A stretch of 51,073 bases of DNA, taken from contig JAISAQ010000102.1 of NCBI GenBank assembly GCA_031266775.1, forward strand, positions 1-51,073. The letters are read 5' to 3'. Of the stretch, positions 7,673 through 16,894 are shown in pieces. Positions within the stretch are counted from its first letter, which is position 1. Each line of letters begins with the position of its first letter. A program made the position numbers and the translations under genes. Under the pieces are notes generated by a model that saw nothing but the letters and a program-made list of their open reading frames with translations, was not told the DNA's origin and searched no databases. The DNA is from Treponema sp. Lineage in GTDB: Bacteria > Spirochaetota > Spirochaetia > Treponematales > Breznakiellaceae.

Positions 7673-9142
7673 GTGAAGTCCATCCTCCTTTCTTCCATCA
7701 ACGCCAAATGGATACATCCTTCGCTGGCCCTCCGCCTCCTCAAGGCCAACCTTTGCGAACTGGAAGACTGTGCCGAAATTCTTGAATTCAATCCGCGCCA
7801 GAGTCTTGATGAAAAAATCGCGGCCGTCCTTGCCGCCGGACCGCGCATTCTTGCCCTGTCGGTTTCAATCTGGAATCATGCGGAAACGCTCCGGCTGCTT
7901 GCCGCGCTGGAGAAGGCATGGCGGAAAAGGCCGGTTATCGTCCTTGGCGGGCCTGAAGTTTCCTGGCTTGACGCCGGCGCGGAACTGTTCCGTTACGCCG
8001 ATTATGTGATACGCGGCGAAGGGGAAACGGCGTTCCGGGATCTGTGCCGCGCCGCGCTGGACGGCGGCAGCATTCCCAGATTCATTGATGCGCCGCCGTC
8101 CGACACGTCTGTTCTGCTTCCCGCCTACCGGCTCTATTCGGACGAGGATCTTGCGCGGAAACTTACCTATGTGGAGGCAAGCAGGGGCTGTCCCTTTGGA
8201 TGCGAATTTTGCCAGAGCTCGATTGGGCTGGGCGTTTCCGCCGCGCCCGGAGTCAGGGAATTTCCCCTTGAAAACTTCCTTGGGGAAATGGACAGGCTCT
8301 TAAGGCGCGGCGCGCGGACCTTTAAATTTCTTGACCGCAGTTTTAACGTTAACACCGAACGCGCCATTTACATTGCGGAATTTTTTCTTGAACGGCTTCA
8401 AAGGTCACCGGGCGGAAACCCGCCTTTTACCGTTCATTTCGAAATGATCCCTTCGCGCTTTCCGCCTGAACTGCGGAAAACCCTGGCCCGGTTTCCGCCG
8501 GGCGCCCTGCGGCTGGAAATAGGCATACAGACGCTTAACCGGATAACGGCCGCCGCCGTCAAAAGGCCCGGCGATCCCGGAGAAGAACTTCAAACCCTCA
8601 GGCTTTTAAGAAAGGAGACATCCGCCATTATTCACGCAGATCTTATTGCGGGGCTTCCCGGCGAGGATCTTCCGGGCTTTGGCAGAGGTTTTGACCGGCT
8701 GTGGGAAGCCCTTTCGGCGGAAGCTCCGCCTTTCCCGCCGGCCGGGGGAACGGAAAGCCCGCCTCTGTCCCGAAATATTCAGGCGGAAATCCAGCTTGGC
8801 ATATTAAAGCTCCTTCCCGGTACGGCCATGATCCGGCACAGTGAAACGTCCGGCATGCGTTACGCCCCGGACCCGCCCTACGAGGTGCGGGAGACTGCGG
8901 CGCTTCCCGCGCAGGATCTTGACCGCATAAAAAATTTTGCCCGTTTCTGGGAACGTATCGTGAACCGCCGCGCCTTTTCCTCCATCCTTCCGGCGTTGCT
9001 GCCTTTTGGAGAACCGGTATTTGAGCGTTTTATGAAACTTGCGGACGATCTCCTTGCGCAGTTCGGAAAAAACTGGGGCATTGATAAACAACAACTACAG
9101 GAAGCGCTGGAAAGGCGCCTGTTTACAAAGGAGCGTCCCTGA
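7673..9142 (+). CDS. B12-binding domain radical SAM protein (DUF4080-like C-terminus)
   Basis: 489 residues from GTG 7673, with AGAGGA 7 nt upstream; longer in-frame extensions run into the preceding gene. Residues ~1-140 form a Rossmann-like cobalamin-binding domain (SINAKWIHPSLALRLL, ILALSVSIWN, VLGGPEVSW) of the BchE/B12-radical SAM class, but with no DxHxxG motif, so any cobalamin would bind base-off without a His ligand. The radical SAM cluster motif is CPFGCEFC (Cx3Cx2C, ~182-189), followed by FLDRSFN and GIQTLN segments of the Elp3/MiaB-type barrel. The C-terminal ~120 residues resemble DUF4080. Reaction unknown. Its 3' end overlaps the convergent nifB end by 20 bp. Confidence 0.82.
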   Translation: MKSILLSSINAKWIHPSLALRLLKANLCELEDCAEILEFNPRQSLDEKIAAVLAAGPRILALSVSIWNHAETLRLLAALEKAWRKRPVIVLGGPEVSWLDAGAELFRYADYVIRGEGETAFRDLCRAALDGGSIPRFIDAPPSDTSVLLPAYRLYSDEDLARKLTYVEASRGCPFGCEFCQSSIGLGVSAAPGVREFPLENFLGEMDRLLRRGARTFKFLDRSFNVNTERAIYIAEFFLERLQRSPGGNPPFTVHFEMIPSRFPPELRKTLARFPPGALRLEIGIQTLNRITAAAVKRPGDPGEELQTLRLLRKETSAIIHADLIAGLPGEDLPGFGRGFDRLWEALSAEAPPFPPAGGTESPPLSRNIQAEIQLGILKLLPGTAMIRHSETSGMRYAPDPPYEVRETAALPAQDLDRIKNFARFWERIVNRRAFSSILPALLPFGEPVFERFMKLADDLLAQFGKNWGIDKQQLQEALERRLFTKERP

Positions 9143-10412
9143 AACCTTTAGCCGCTTCCCGTACCGCGTCGGTAACATAATCATAAGTCATAAAAACGGA
9201 AATCCCTTTTTCTTCAAGCCGCCTCTTGGGCATTTCCCCTATCCGCATGGTGATGACGGCGGAACAGCCTTCAATGGTCTTGATTATGGAATCTATCAGT
9301 TCCTCATGCTTTTTCCCGCAGTCATCCGGACCGGAACAGTACCGCGAAACTTCACGGCGTTCAAGAAAAACAACCTGTCCATTTTTGTATTGATACATGT
9401 AAAAATTCTCCGTATGGCCAAAATGCTGATCCACAAGCATTCCGTCTTTTGAAGCCACCGCGAACAGGCCGGTGCTTTTTTCCGGTTCCGCGGGCCCCGC
9501 GGCCGCAAGGCCCGCAGCTGCGGAATCCGAGGGGCATCCGGGTATCTCCGGGCTCCGCTCCGCCTTCCCGAAAAACCGGGACAGATCGTTGTCCAGGGTT
9601 CCGGCGGCGTCGGCGCGGCACTGGCGGCAGTGGTACATCTGGGGCAGTATGGCTTCGCAGCTTTTTCGGATCTCCGTGATCTCCGCGTTGCTGGTAAGGG
9701 GAATATGCTCAAAGAGGCTCCCCTTTACCGGAATAAGCTGCATGATATTGCACAGATCCGTTCCCGCTTCCTTTAGTTTCCCGGCAATGGCGGGAATTTG
9801 GGCGTCGTTCAGGCCTTTAATAACCACGACATTCGCCTTGACAACAATCCCCAGTTCATGCAGACGGCGTATGCCTTCGTACTGGTTTTCCAGAAGCAGG
9901 GCCGCCCCTTCCTCGCCCGTATAACGCCTGTCCCGGTATGTCACAAAGCGGTAAATGCGTCTGCCGGTTTTGCTGTCCGCGGCGTTTACCGTTACCGTCA
10001 CATGGCTGACCCCAAGAGCCGCGATTTCACCGGCATAGCGGGGAAGAAGAAGGCCGTTGGTCGAAAGGCAAAAGGTAACACCGGGGGCCCTTTCGCGTAT
10101 AAGGGAAAACGTCTCCTTTACCTCTTCAAAATTCGCAAGGGCGTCCCCCGGCCCGGCAATGCCTGCCACATTGATGTTTCCCAGCCGTTCCCTGACCTCA
10201 AGAAAACGGTCCAGCGCCTCTTTGGGCGAAAGAACCCGGCCTGTAACTCCGGGGCGGCTTTCGTTAACACACTCGAATTTGCGGATACAGTAATTACACT
10301 GGATATTGCAGACCGGGGCCACAGGCAGATGGAGTCTGGTATTTTTGCCCCCGCAGCCGTTAAAGCAGGGATGAGTCAGCGATTTTATGCGGTTGGCTTC
10401 CGGTATGTTCAT
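9123..10412 (-). CDS. nifB: Nitrogenase cofactor biosynthesis protein NifB (radical SAM-NifX fusion)
   Basis: 429 residues. NifB fuses two 4Fe-4S clusters and inserts the central carbide to make NifB-co (L-cluster), the precursor of FeMo-co. The N-terminus has the family-specific HPCFN, then the SAM-cluster motif CNIQCNYC (~35-42), the GPGDAL segment (~88-93), and a late Cys pair CRQC that binds the auxiliary clusters. Residues ~318-429 form a NifX/NafY-like domain (AVASKDGMLVDQHFGHT), a fusion common in bacterial NifB. It stands alone here without nifHDK or nifEN, so the structural genes must lie elsewhere. No sigma-54 -24/-12 element is seen upstream; a sigma-70-like promoter with a palindrome at its start site is (10445-10503). 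Confidence 0.95.
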   Translation of the reverse strand: MNIPEANRIKSLTHPCFNGCGGKNTRLHLPVAPVCNIQCNYCIRKFECVNESRPGVTGRVLSPKEALDRFLEVRERLGNINVAGIAGPGDALANFEEVKETFSLIRERAPGVTFCLSTNGLLLPRYAGEIAALGVSHVTVTVNAADSKTGRRIYRFVTYRDRRYTGEEGAALLLENQYEGIRRLHELGIVVKANVVVIKGLNDAQIPAIAGKLKEAGTDLCNIMQLIPVKGSLFEHIPLTSNAEITEIRKSCEAILPQMYHCRQCRADAAGTLDNDLSRFFGKAERSPEIPGCPSDSAAAGLAAAGPAEPEKSTGLFAVASKDGMLVDQHFGHTENFYMYQYKNGQVVFLERREVSRYCSGPDDCGKKHEELIDSIIKTIEGCSAVITMRIGEMPKRRLEEKGISVFMTYDYVTDAVREAAKGFRDAPL

Positions 10413-10444
10413 GCCTCTATACGTCCCTTTTTATGTTCATACTT

Positions 10445-10470
10445 CATATTATTCATACCAAAATAATATG
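10445..10470. promoter_or_regulatory. Palindrome at the predicted nifB transcription start (candidate operator)
   Basis: CATATTATT (10445-10453) is perfectly mirrored by AATAATATG (10462-10470) across 8 nt. For nifB, the transcription start predicted from the -10 element (10472-10477) falls inside it, the usual place for a repressor site. It lies 146 bp upstream of the divergent gene at 10616. Confidence 0.5.
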
Positions 10471-10471
10471 T

Positions 10472-10503
10472 ATTATATATATTAATCGCAGAGGCTTTGT
10501 CAA
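10472..10503 (-). promoter_or_regulatory. Sigma-70-like promoter of nifB
   Basis: On the minus strand TTGACA (10498-10503) is followed by TATATAAT, with TATAAT at 10472-10477. The spacer is 20 nt to TATAAT or 18 nt to the overlapping TATATA. The -35 is perfect and the spacing is longer than ideal. The leader would be about 50 nt. Confidence 0.5.
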
Positions 10504-10615
10504 GTATATATATGGCGGGAATTCCGGACGCTCCTGTAACCAAAAATACACCTGTTGCCCTGATCTCCCGGGGCCGGGTATACTTGCATGGCGCTTGGCG
10601 CCTAACGGAGCGGTT

Positions 10616-11383
10616 ATGGAGAAGATCAGGACATTAAAATATCACAACGAAATCCTGCTTAATACATCGCTGTACAAATACCTTTCTCTCATTAACGATA
10701 AAAGTATTTCAAAATCCATCAGGGACGTTGTTTTTGACAATTTTGTTCAAACGACAAAACCTTTCCTTAAAGACAAGGATGAGGCGGCGGTTAAAAAATA
10801 CATGGATGAAATCCGCGCTCCATGGCAGCAGCAGATCGACAAGACGCTCAAGGACGGCTGGATGGGGATCAAAAACAACCTGTTTGTTTCGTCGTACACC
10901 ACCTTTGAACTTTTCCTGAATCACCTGGTTTCCGTGTATTACCGATCCTTTACCAAGCTCTATTCAGACAACGAAATCAAAATACCCTATTCGGTGGCAA
11001 AAGACTTCAAGTCGCCGGGCGAGCTTAAGGAATATTTTATCAACATTCACGCCGAAAATTTTTCCGCCCTTGACTTCGGCGAAAAGCTCCTCTACATCAA
11101 AAAGATACTGAAGCTCAACGATGATGATATATGGAACCTTAACGGAAAAGATTACCTTGCCGAAATTCACAGGCGGGGAAAAAATATAACGTTTGAAGAA
11201 CCGGCGTCAGGGCGGGCGGATTCCGCCGGAGAAATTTCCGATGATGAATATTATCTTTACATTAATTACCTTTGTTCACTAATATTCAAACTTTCAATGT
11301 ATTCAAAGATCAAGTACAACCTGGATTTCGAGTGGATACAAAACTACAGCCGTTATTTCAGCATCGCGGACAAAGGCCGCTGA
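10616..11383 (+). CDS. Unknown protein, possible HEPN-like fold
   Basis: 255 residues starting at ATG 10616 with CGGAG 5 nt upstream. The sequence is mostly helical, with no signal peptide or membrane helix. A helix FVSSYTTFELFLNHLVSVYY (~84-103) and a later EIHRRGKNITF (~181-191) recall the RiboL-PSP/Swt1 type of HEPN proteins, in which an RRNxIVH-like motif (Rx4-6H) is the RNase site. Here the final His is missing, so it would be inactive or the resemblance is accidental. I do not recognise the family with confidence. It is divergent from nifB and convergent with the MTHFR-like gene. Confidence 0.6.
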   Translation: MEKIRTLKYHNEILLNTSLYKYLSLINDKSISKSIRDVVFDNFVQTTKPFLKDKDEAAVKKYMDEIRAPWQQQIDKTLKDGWMGIKNNLFVSSYTTFELFLNHLVSVYYRSFTKLYSDNEIKIPYSVAKDFKSPGELKEYFINIHAENFSALDFGEKLLYIKKILKLNDDDIWNLNGKDYLAEIHRRGKNITFEEPASGRADSAGEISDDEYYLYINYLCSLIFKLSMYSKIKYNLDFEWIQNYSRYFSIADKGR

Positions 11384-11395
11384 AAAAATCCGCCT

Positions 11396-12187
11396 TCAGG
11401 CTTCCTTTCCCAAAAGGCCCGAAAGATACGGCTTCAGATCCACCTTTATGGGCATGAGGTAAAGGTTGAAACCGCGCTTTTCACAGAAGTCAAGAACGCG
11501 GCGGCCAAAATCAACATTCCAGAAAAGATCCGGCCTGAAGGATTTGGGGAAGATGGCCCTGTTCCGCGATTCCCAGTAATTCCGGTTTTTGCCGGAAAGC
11601 ACCGGGGAAATTCCCCAATACACATCGCGGCCTTCAAGGTATTCGGCGTAAATTTCAAGGAGCCTCAGATCAAAAAAAGGCTGGCTAAAGAAGCCCGCCG
11701 CGCCGGCTTCTTCCTTTGCGTGAAGGTAATCAAGTTCATAACGTATGTTTGACCTGTATGGATCAAAGGCCGCGTAAACCGAAAGTTCCGGCATTTCAAG
11801 TTTGAGTTTTTTGATAAAAGGAATGGTCGGCGTTTTCCATGTTTCAGGCCCGGCGGCCCGCGCGCCGCATAAAGACGCGCCGTCCGCCGTCTCTTCGGCG
11901 TCACCGGCAATAACCAGCGCCCGGTCTATGCCGAGCCTTCGAAAAAAGGCCGTATGGGGAAAGGGTTTTTCCGGATCAAAGTCCCTTGCCCGCAGATGAG
12001 GCATGCAGGTAAAACCCGGCGCAGGGCACAGTTCCCCAAGGATGCCGCAGGCCTCCCAGGACCGTATCTTAAAACGGACAAGATCGGCCACGTTAATGAT
12101 CCGTATTATGGAAAAATCCCCGGCGGCCTTTACCGTTTCGGCAAGGGCTTCACGGCTGCGGGGAACCGCTTCCAGAGAAACAATCAT
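11396..12187 (-). CDS. Methylenetetrahydrofolate reductase-like protein (MetF family)
   Basis: 263 residues, slightly shorter than bacterial MetF (about 290). MetF reduces 5,10-methylene-THF to 5-methyl-THF with FAD, the methyl donor for MetH. Recognisable blocks are the N-terminal SLEAVPRS (normally EFFPPK), MPHLRARD (~62-69), LVIAGD (~91-96, the FAD-contacting LxLRGD) and AGFFSQPFFDLRLL (~168-181, the ATQPFFD block). The N-terminal Glu and several FAD contacts are altered, so it may be a divergent MTHFR or a specialised relative as in acetogens and methyl-transfer pathways. It overlaps the thioesterase gene by 4 nt (ATGA), and metH lies divergently on the other side of that gene. Confidence 0.7.
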   Translation of the reverse strand: MIVSLEAVPRSREALAETVKAAGDFSIIRIINVADLVRFKIRSWEACGILGELCPAPGFTCMPHLRARDFDPEKPFPHTAFFRRLGIDRALVIAGDAEETADGASLCGARAAGPETWKTPTIPFIKKLKLEMPELSVYAAFDPYRSNIRYELDYLHAKEEAGAAGFFSQPFFDLRLLEIYAEYLEGRDVYWGISPVLSGKNRNYWESRNRAIFPKSFRPDLFWNVDFGRRVLDFCEKRGFNLYLMPIKVDLKPYLSGLLGKEA

Positions 12188-12984
12188 GCCAAGGGCGTCG
12201 CCGTCCGCCGGCCGCTTTTGACGCGCAGTTCCGCCCTGAACACAGGCTGGTCCGATTCCGGACGGCGTCCCTCAAAGGCCAGGGCAGTGTCTACAGAACG
12301 GGGATAATCGGGACCCGCGGGCACGTCTTCGGTAATGGGAGCGGTCCACAGTCCGGTAACTTCGCCGGGCTTCACCTCGCTCAGGTAATTGATGTCAAAC
12401 CGCATCTGTTCCGCGTCTTCAAGCAGCGCGAAACTGGCAAGATCCTGTACCCACTGTACATAACGGGTGTTGTTCACATGGCCGTTGTAATCCACATCGG
12501 AATAGGCGGCGCGCCGCTCACCGGACCTGACAAGACTCTCCCGCGCCGCAAGAGCCGGCGATGGCGCGGAAAAGGCGTTTTCACCGGCGTTAAGGGGAAG
12601 CTTTTCCATGATCTGCTGAACCCGCAGGGGCCGGCGCTTTTCCATGTCAAGAACAAGCCAGCCGCTCCTGCCCCGGACCACAGGCCTGTCCGCCGCGTCG
12701 CGTATGTCATAGTCTCTTACGGCAAAGAGCTTTTCCGAACCGCGCGGCCAGGACCTTACCGTAACGGTCTCCCCGTACAGGGGGCGGCGTTCCCAAAAGA
12801 CCGAAAGCCGGGAAAGCACCCATGCCTGGCCCGAGATTTTCATATCCTCTCGCCCGACGCCAAGAACTTCCGCGTGGCTTATCGCCGCCTCCTGAAAAAA
12901 ATCGAATGTCGACCACAGGGTTAACCGGTCGCTCCGGTCCACCGCTCCAAAGCGAAGCGGAAAACTTTCCCGCCAAATGTCCAT
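12184..12984 (-). CDS. Acyl-ACP thioesterase
   Basis: 266 residues with a double hotdog fold of the acyl-ACP thioesterase family (PF01643), which releases free fatty acids from acyl carrier protein in the cytoplasm. The N-terminal hotdog carries LTLWSTFDFFQEAAISHAE and SGQAWVLSRLSVFWERRP. The second holds the catalytic block SDVDYNGHVNNTRYVQW (~159-175) with the N and H expected of the catalytic set. It is translated before, and overlaps by 4 nt, the MTHFR-like gene. The pairing has no obvious metabolic logic beyond a shared transcript. Confidence 0.85.
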   Translation of the reverse strand: MDIWRESFPLRFGAVDRSDRLTLWSTFDFFQEAAISHAEVLGVGREDMKISGQAWVLSRLSVFWERRPLYGETVTVRSWPRGSEKLFAVRDYDIRDAADRPVVRGRSGWLVLDMEKRRPLRVQQIMEKLPLNAGENAFSAPSPALAARESLVRSGERRAAYSDVDYNGHVNNTRYVQWVQDLASFALLEDAEQMRFDINYLSEVKPGEVTGLWTAPITEDVPAGPDYPRSVDTALAFEGRRPESDQPVFRAELRVKSGRRTATPLA

Positions 12985-13050
12985 TTTTTACTCCCGGACC
13001 CGCCGGGACGGGTCTTCCAGAAATGTAGACGGAAAAAACGGCAAGGTCAA

Positions 13051-13175
13051 GGGCGAGAGCGAAACTCCGTTTCGCTTTCGCTGGGGAGTTTTGTGGCGTA
13101 TTACGGATGTTCGGGGAGCAGCGTGCGGGGCGGGGGCCGCAAAACTCCAAGGTTAACGCGCCAAGTTTCGCTTTC
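13051..13175. repeat. Hairpin-rich repeat cluster between the thioesterase gene and metH
   Basis: The 235-bp gap 12985-13219 holds GCGAAACTCCGTTTCGC (13059-13075; palindromic arms GCGAAA/TTTCGC), a second TTTCGCTTTCGC at 13166-13177, and a long-range 9-bp pair GGAGTTTTG (13085-13093) / CAAAACTCC (13140-13148). It looks like an interspersed palindromic element. No cobalamin or SAM riboswitch consensus is seen ahead of metH. Confidence 0.45.
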
Positions 13176-13219
13176 GCCGGACTTTCATTTTTTTATTCCC
13201 CGAATTAGAGTGTAGGTAT

Positions 13220-16200
13220 ATGAATATCCGGGAACAGCTTGACGCCATAGCCGCCGAACGGATCATCATACTTGACGGCGCAATGGGCTCCATGATTCAG
13301 TCTTTCAAACTTACCGAAAAAGACTTCCGGGGCAGGCGTTTTCTGGATCATCCCGCACCGCTTTCCGGCTGCAACGATCTTCTGTGCATAACAAGCCCCT
13401 GGGTTATTTCGGGAATACACGAAGCGTATCTGCGATCCGGGGCGGACATTATTGAAACCTGCAGTTTCAACGCCACATCCGTATCGCTCGCGGATTTCGG
13501 AATAGGGGATCTTGCCTATGAAATAAGCGCTGCGGCGGCCGGCCTTGCCAGGAAGGCGGCGGATAAATTTTCAACGCCGGACAAGCCCCGTTTTGTGGCG
13601 GGAAGCATGGGGCCCACCGCAAAGAGCGCCGGTATATTCCCCTACATTCAGGAACCCGCCAAGCGGGCCGTAACATGGGACGAGCTTGAAACGGCCTATT
13701 ACGACAACGCCAGGGGGCTTTTGGACGGGGGCGCGGATATACTGCTCATAGAAACGGTTGTCGATACCCTTAACGCCAAGGCGGCTATAGCCGCGGTTAA
13801 ACGGATACTGAAAGAAAGGCAGGGAAGCGGCAGTATTCCTCTTATGATCTCCGCCAGCGTCTCCGAAGGAGGAAGGCTTCTTTCGGGCCAGACGGTCGAA
13901 GCCTTCTATATATCGGTGTCCCATGCAAACCCTTGGTCCATCGGCCTTAACTGTTCTTTCGGTGCGGAGCGGCTCAAGCCCTACACGGCAAACATCGCCG
14001 CCTTTGCCCCCTGTCTTGTCAGCGTCCATCCCAACGCGGGGCTTCCCAATGAATCAGGCGAATACGGCGAAAATCCCGTCTTCATGGCGGACCGTTTGGA
14101 AGAATACATGGCGGAAGGGATCATCAACATAGCCGGAGGCTGCTGCGGTTCTACGCCCGCCCATATAGCCGTCATTGCCGGAAGGGCCAAATCCCACAAG
14201 CCCCGTACAATTCCGGCGGAACGGCCAGAGGCCTTTCTCGCCGGGCTTGAACCCCTCCGGGGATCTTCCTTTACCATTATTGGGGAACGCACCAACACGG
14301 CCGGAAGCCGGAAATTTCTGCGTCTCCTTAAGGAAGAAAAATACAATGACGCCCTGAATATTGCCAGGGAAATGATCAACGCGGGGGCGGATGTAATAGA
14401 TATCTGCATGGACGACGCCCTTCTGGACGCGGAAAAGATCATGGAAACATTCCTTGCCCTGGCGTCCCAGGAAAACGACATTGCCCGCGTTCCCGTAATG
14501 ATAGACAGCTCCCGCTGGGAAGTAATAGAGGCGGCCCTTAAATGTATACCGGGAAAAGGGCTCGTTAATTCCATCAGCCTTAAAGAAGGAGAAGAAGAAT
14601 TCCTCCGCCGCGCCCTCTTGGCCCGCCGTTACGGCGCCGCCGCCGTGATCATGCTTTTTGACGAAAAAGGCCAGGCTGCCGGGTATGAACGTAAAATAGA
14701 AATTACCCGCCGGTCTTGGGACCTCCTTGTTAACAGCGGTTTTCCCGCCTCCGATATCGTCTTTGATCCCAATGTCCTTGCCATAGCAACCGGCATTCCC
14801 GAACACGACGGCTATGCGCTGGACTTTATACGAACCTGCGAATGGATACGGGAACACTGTCCCGGCGCCCGGGTTTCAGGCGGCGTTTCAAACCTTTCCT
14901 TTAGTTTCCGGGGAAACGACACGGTACGGGAGGCAATGCACGCGGTCTTTCTTAAATACGCCGCCGAGGCAGGGCTCAGCATGGCCATTGTAAATCCGGG
15001 AAGTCTCCTTGCCTATGACGAGATAGATCCGGCCCTGAGGGAAGCCGCCGAGGATATAATACTTTGCCGGGGTAAAGGCGAAGATGCGGCCGGCCGCCTC
15101 CTTGCCCTGGCGGAAAAGATGCAGGACAGGCCCGCAGCGGAAAAAAAGCCGGCCGGCGAATGGAGAAATCTTCCCCCCGAAGAACGCGTTGTATACGCCA
15201 TGATAAACGGCAATGACACCCATATTGAAGAAGACGTGCTGGAACTGCGGCCAAAATACGGCCGGACCCTTGAAATTGTGGAAACGGTTCTTATGCGGGG
15301 CATGAAAGAAGTGGGAGACAGATTCGGCGAAGGAAAACTCTTCCTTCCCCAGGTTATCCGCAGCGCGCGGGTAATGAAAAAGGCCGTGGCGGTCCTGGAA
15401 CCGTATCTGGAGGCGGAAAAGACAGGAACGGAAGAAACCGGTCCCGGAATACTCCTTGCCACGGTAAAGGGCGATGTCCACGACATAGGAAAAAACATTG
15501 TCGCGGTGGTTCTGGGATGCGGCGGTTATAACATTGCCGATCTGGGGGTCATGGTTCCCGCGGAAAAAATAATCGAAGAAGCGAAAAAACAAAACGCCGG
15601 TATCGTGGGCCTTTCGGGACTTATTACCCCCTCATTAAACGAGATGATCAACACGGCCCGGGAAATGGAAACGCACGCCATGAAAATTCCCCTGCTCATA
15701 GGGGGCGCGGCCACGAGCCTTGCCCACACCAGTTTGAGAATAGCCCCTGTATATTCGGGTCCCGTCGTGTATGTGCCCGACGCCGGACGCTCGGCGGAGG
15801 TTGTCCGTTCCCTTTTTTCCAGCACCGAAAAAAGCCGCTTCCTTGAAAAACTTGAAGAATCCTACCGTAACGCCGTGCTGCAACATGAAAAAATCAAAAA
15901 CAATGTCGAACTTCTTCCCATCGGCGCCGCCAGGAAAAATAAAATACCGGCGGGATTTAACATTCCGGTGGAACCTAAAACCGGGGAAATTCTCGCATTC
16001 AATGATTATCCTGCGGATCGCGTTATTCCGTATATAGACTGGTCCTCTTTTCTTCAAACCTGGGATCTGGCGGAAGAAACCTATCCGTCCGCGTATACCG
16101 TTGTGGACAGGAAAAAAAGGCAAAAGGCCCGGGAAAAATTGATGGAAGAAGCCGGCGGGCTTTTGAACAAGATCATCCAGGAAAAAATTCTGGAGCTCCG

Positions 16201-16894
16201 GGGAACCGTCGGTTTTTTTCCCGCCCTTTCCGACGGAGATGATGTTGTCATTTACGGAAAGGGAATGTCCGAAATCTCCCGCTTCTGTTTTCCCAGGAAT
16301 CAGGAGAAGAAACGGGCCGGAGGCCCCAACGCCTGTCTTGCGGATTTTATTATGCCCAGAGCCGGCCGGCTGCCCGGCAAAGAGGATGGTCACGACTGGG
16401 TAGGACTCTTTGCGCTCAGCGCCGGTTTTGGCCTTACCGAAACGGCGGAAGAATACCGGAAACAAAACAACGATTACTGTTCCATACTGCTTGCCAGCAT
16501 TGCCAATACCCTGGTCGAAGCCTTTTCCGAAGAAATACACCTGAGGGTCAGGCGGGAATGGTGGGGTTATGCCCCGGACGAAACGCTGTCTGCCGAAGAA
16601 ATATTCAGGGGCGCGTTCACCGGCATACGGCCGGCTTTCGGGTATCCCGCCTGTCCCGATCACTGGGACAAAAAAACGGCCTTTGAACTCCTGGACGCGG
16701 AAAAACGCTGCGACCTTACACTAACCGAAACGGCGATGATTATTCCCGTGGCTTCCGTATGCGGCATGTATTTTGCCGCTCCCGGAGCGTATTACTTTGG
16801 CGTGGGCCGTCTTGACGACGATCAGATCGGCGACTGGGCCGCCCGGAAAGGTATCAGCCGGAAGGAAGCGGAAAAAAGGCTGGGACGAATTTAA
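13220..16894 (+). CDS. metH: Cobalamin-dependent methionine synthase MetH
   Basis: 1224 residues, full four-module length. It moves the methyl group of 5-methyl-THF to homocysteine through methyl-cobalamin. Module 1 (1-325) binds homocysteine, with zinc ligands C245, C308 and C309 in GLNCSFG and GGCCGSTPAH. Module 2 (~350-610) is the pterin-binding barrel (IIGERTNTAGSRKF). The cobalamin module has a cap (~650-740) and the Rossmann domain with ligand H754 in GDVHDIGKN. Module 4 (~890-1224) is the SAM-binding reactivation domain (RPAFGYPACPDHWDK). Start ATG 13220 has GTAGG 3 nt upstream. Its last 4 bases overlap the convergent alpha-xylosidase gene. The MTHFR-like gene nearby could supply its methyl donor. 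Confidence 0.97.
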   Translation: MNIREQLDAIAAERIIILDGAMGSMIQSFKLTEKDFRGRRFLDHPAPLSGCNDLLCITSPWVISGIHEAYLRSGADIIETCSFNATSVSLADFGIGDLAYEISAAAAGLARKAADKFSTPDKPRFVAGSMGPTAKSAGIFPYIQEPAKRAVTWDELETAYYDNARGLLDGGADILLIETVVDTLNAKAAIAAVKRILKERQGSGSIPLMISASVSEGGRLLSGQTVEAFYISVSHANPWSIGLNCSFGAERLKPYTANIAAFAPCLVSVHPNAGLPNESGEYGENPVFMADRLEEYMAEGIINIAGGCCGSTPAHIAVIAGRAKSHKPRTIPAERPEAFLAGLEPLRGSSFTIIGERTNTAGSRKFLRLLKEEKYNDALNIAREMINAGADVIDICMDDALLDAEKIMETFLALASQENDIARVPVMIDSSRWEVIEAALKCIPGKGLVNSISLKEGEEEFLRRALLARRYGAAAVIMLFDEKGQAAGYERKIEITRRSWDLLVNSGFPASDIVFDPNVLAIATGIPEHDGYALDFIRTCEWIREHCPGARVSGGVSNLSFSFRGNDTVREAMHAVFLKYAAEAGLSMAIVNPGSLLAYDEIDPALREAAEDIILCRGKGEDAAGRLLALAEKMQDRPAAEKKPAGEWRNLPPEERVVYAMINGNDTHIEEDVLELRPKYGRTLEIVETVLMRGMKEVGDRFGEGKLFLPQVIRSARVMKKAVAVLEPYLEAEKTGTEETGPGILLATVKGDVHDIGKNIVAVVLGCGGYNIADLGVMVPAEKIIEEAKKQNAGIVGLSGLITPSLNEMINTAREMETHAMKIPLLIGGAATSLAHTSLRIAPVYSGPVVYVPDAGRSAEVVRSLFSSTEKSRFLEKLEESYRNAVLQHEKIKNNVELLPIGAARKNKIPAGFNIPVEPKTGEILAFNDYPADRVIPYIDWSSFLQTWDLAEETYPSAYTVVDRKKRQKAREKLMEEAGGLLNKIIQEKILELRGTVGFFPALSDGDDVVIYGKGMSEISRFCFPRNQEKKRAGGPNACLADFIMPRAGRLPGKEDGHDWVGLFALSAGFGLTETAEEYRKQNNDYCSILLASIANTLVEAFSEEIHLRVRREWWGYAPDETLSAEEIFRGAFTGIRPAFGYPACPDHWDKKTAFELLDAEKRCDLTLTETAMIIPVASVCGMYFAAPGAYYFGVGRLDDDQIGDWAARKGISRKEAEKRLGRI

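Noticed and set aside
10413-10615. Sigma-54 (-24/-12) promoter and NifA site for nifB
   Set aside because: No TGGCAC-N5-TTGCA or TGT-N10-ACA pattern was found on the minus strand.
12985-13219. Possible cobalamin or SAM riboswitch ahead of metH
   Set aside because: Hairpins are present but no B12-box or SAM core consensus could be found, and the repeats look like an interspersed element.
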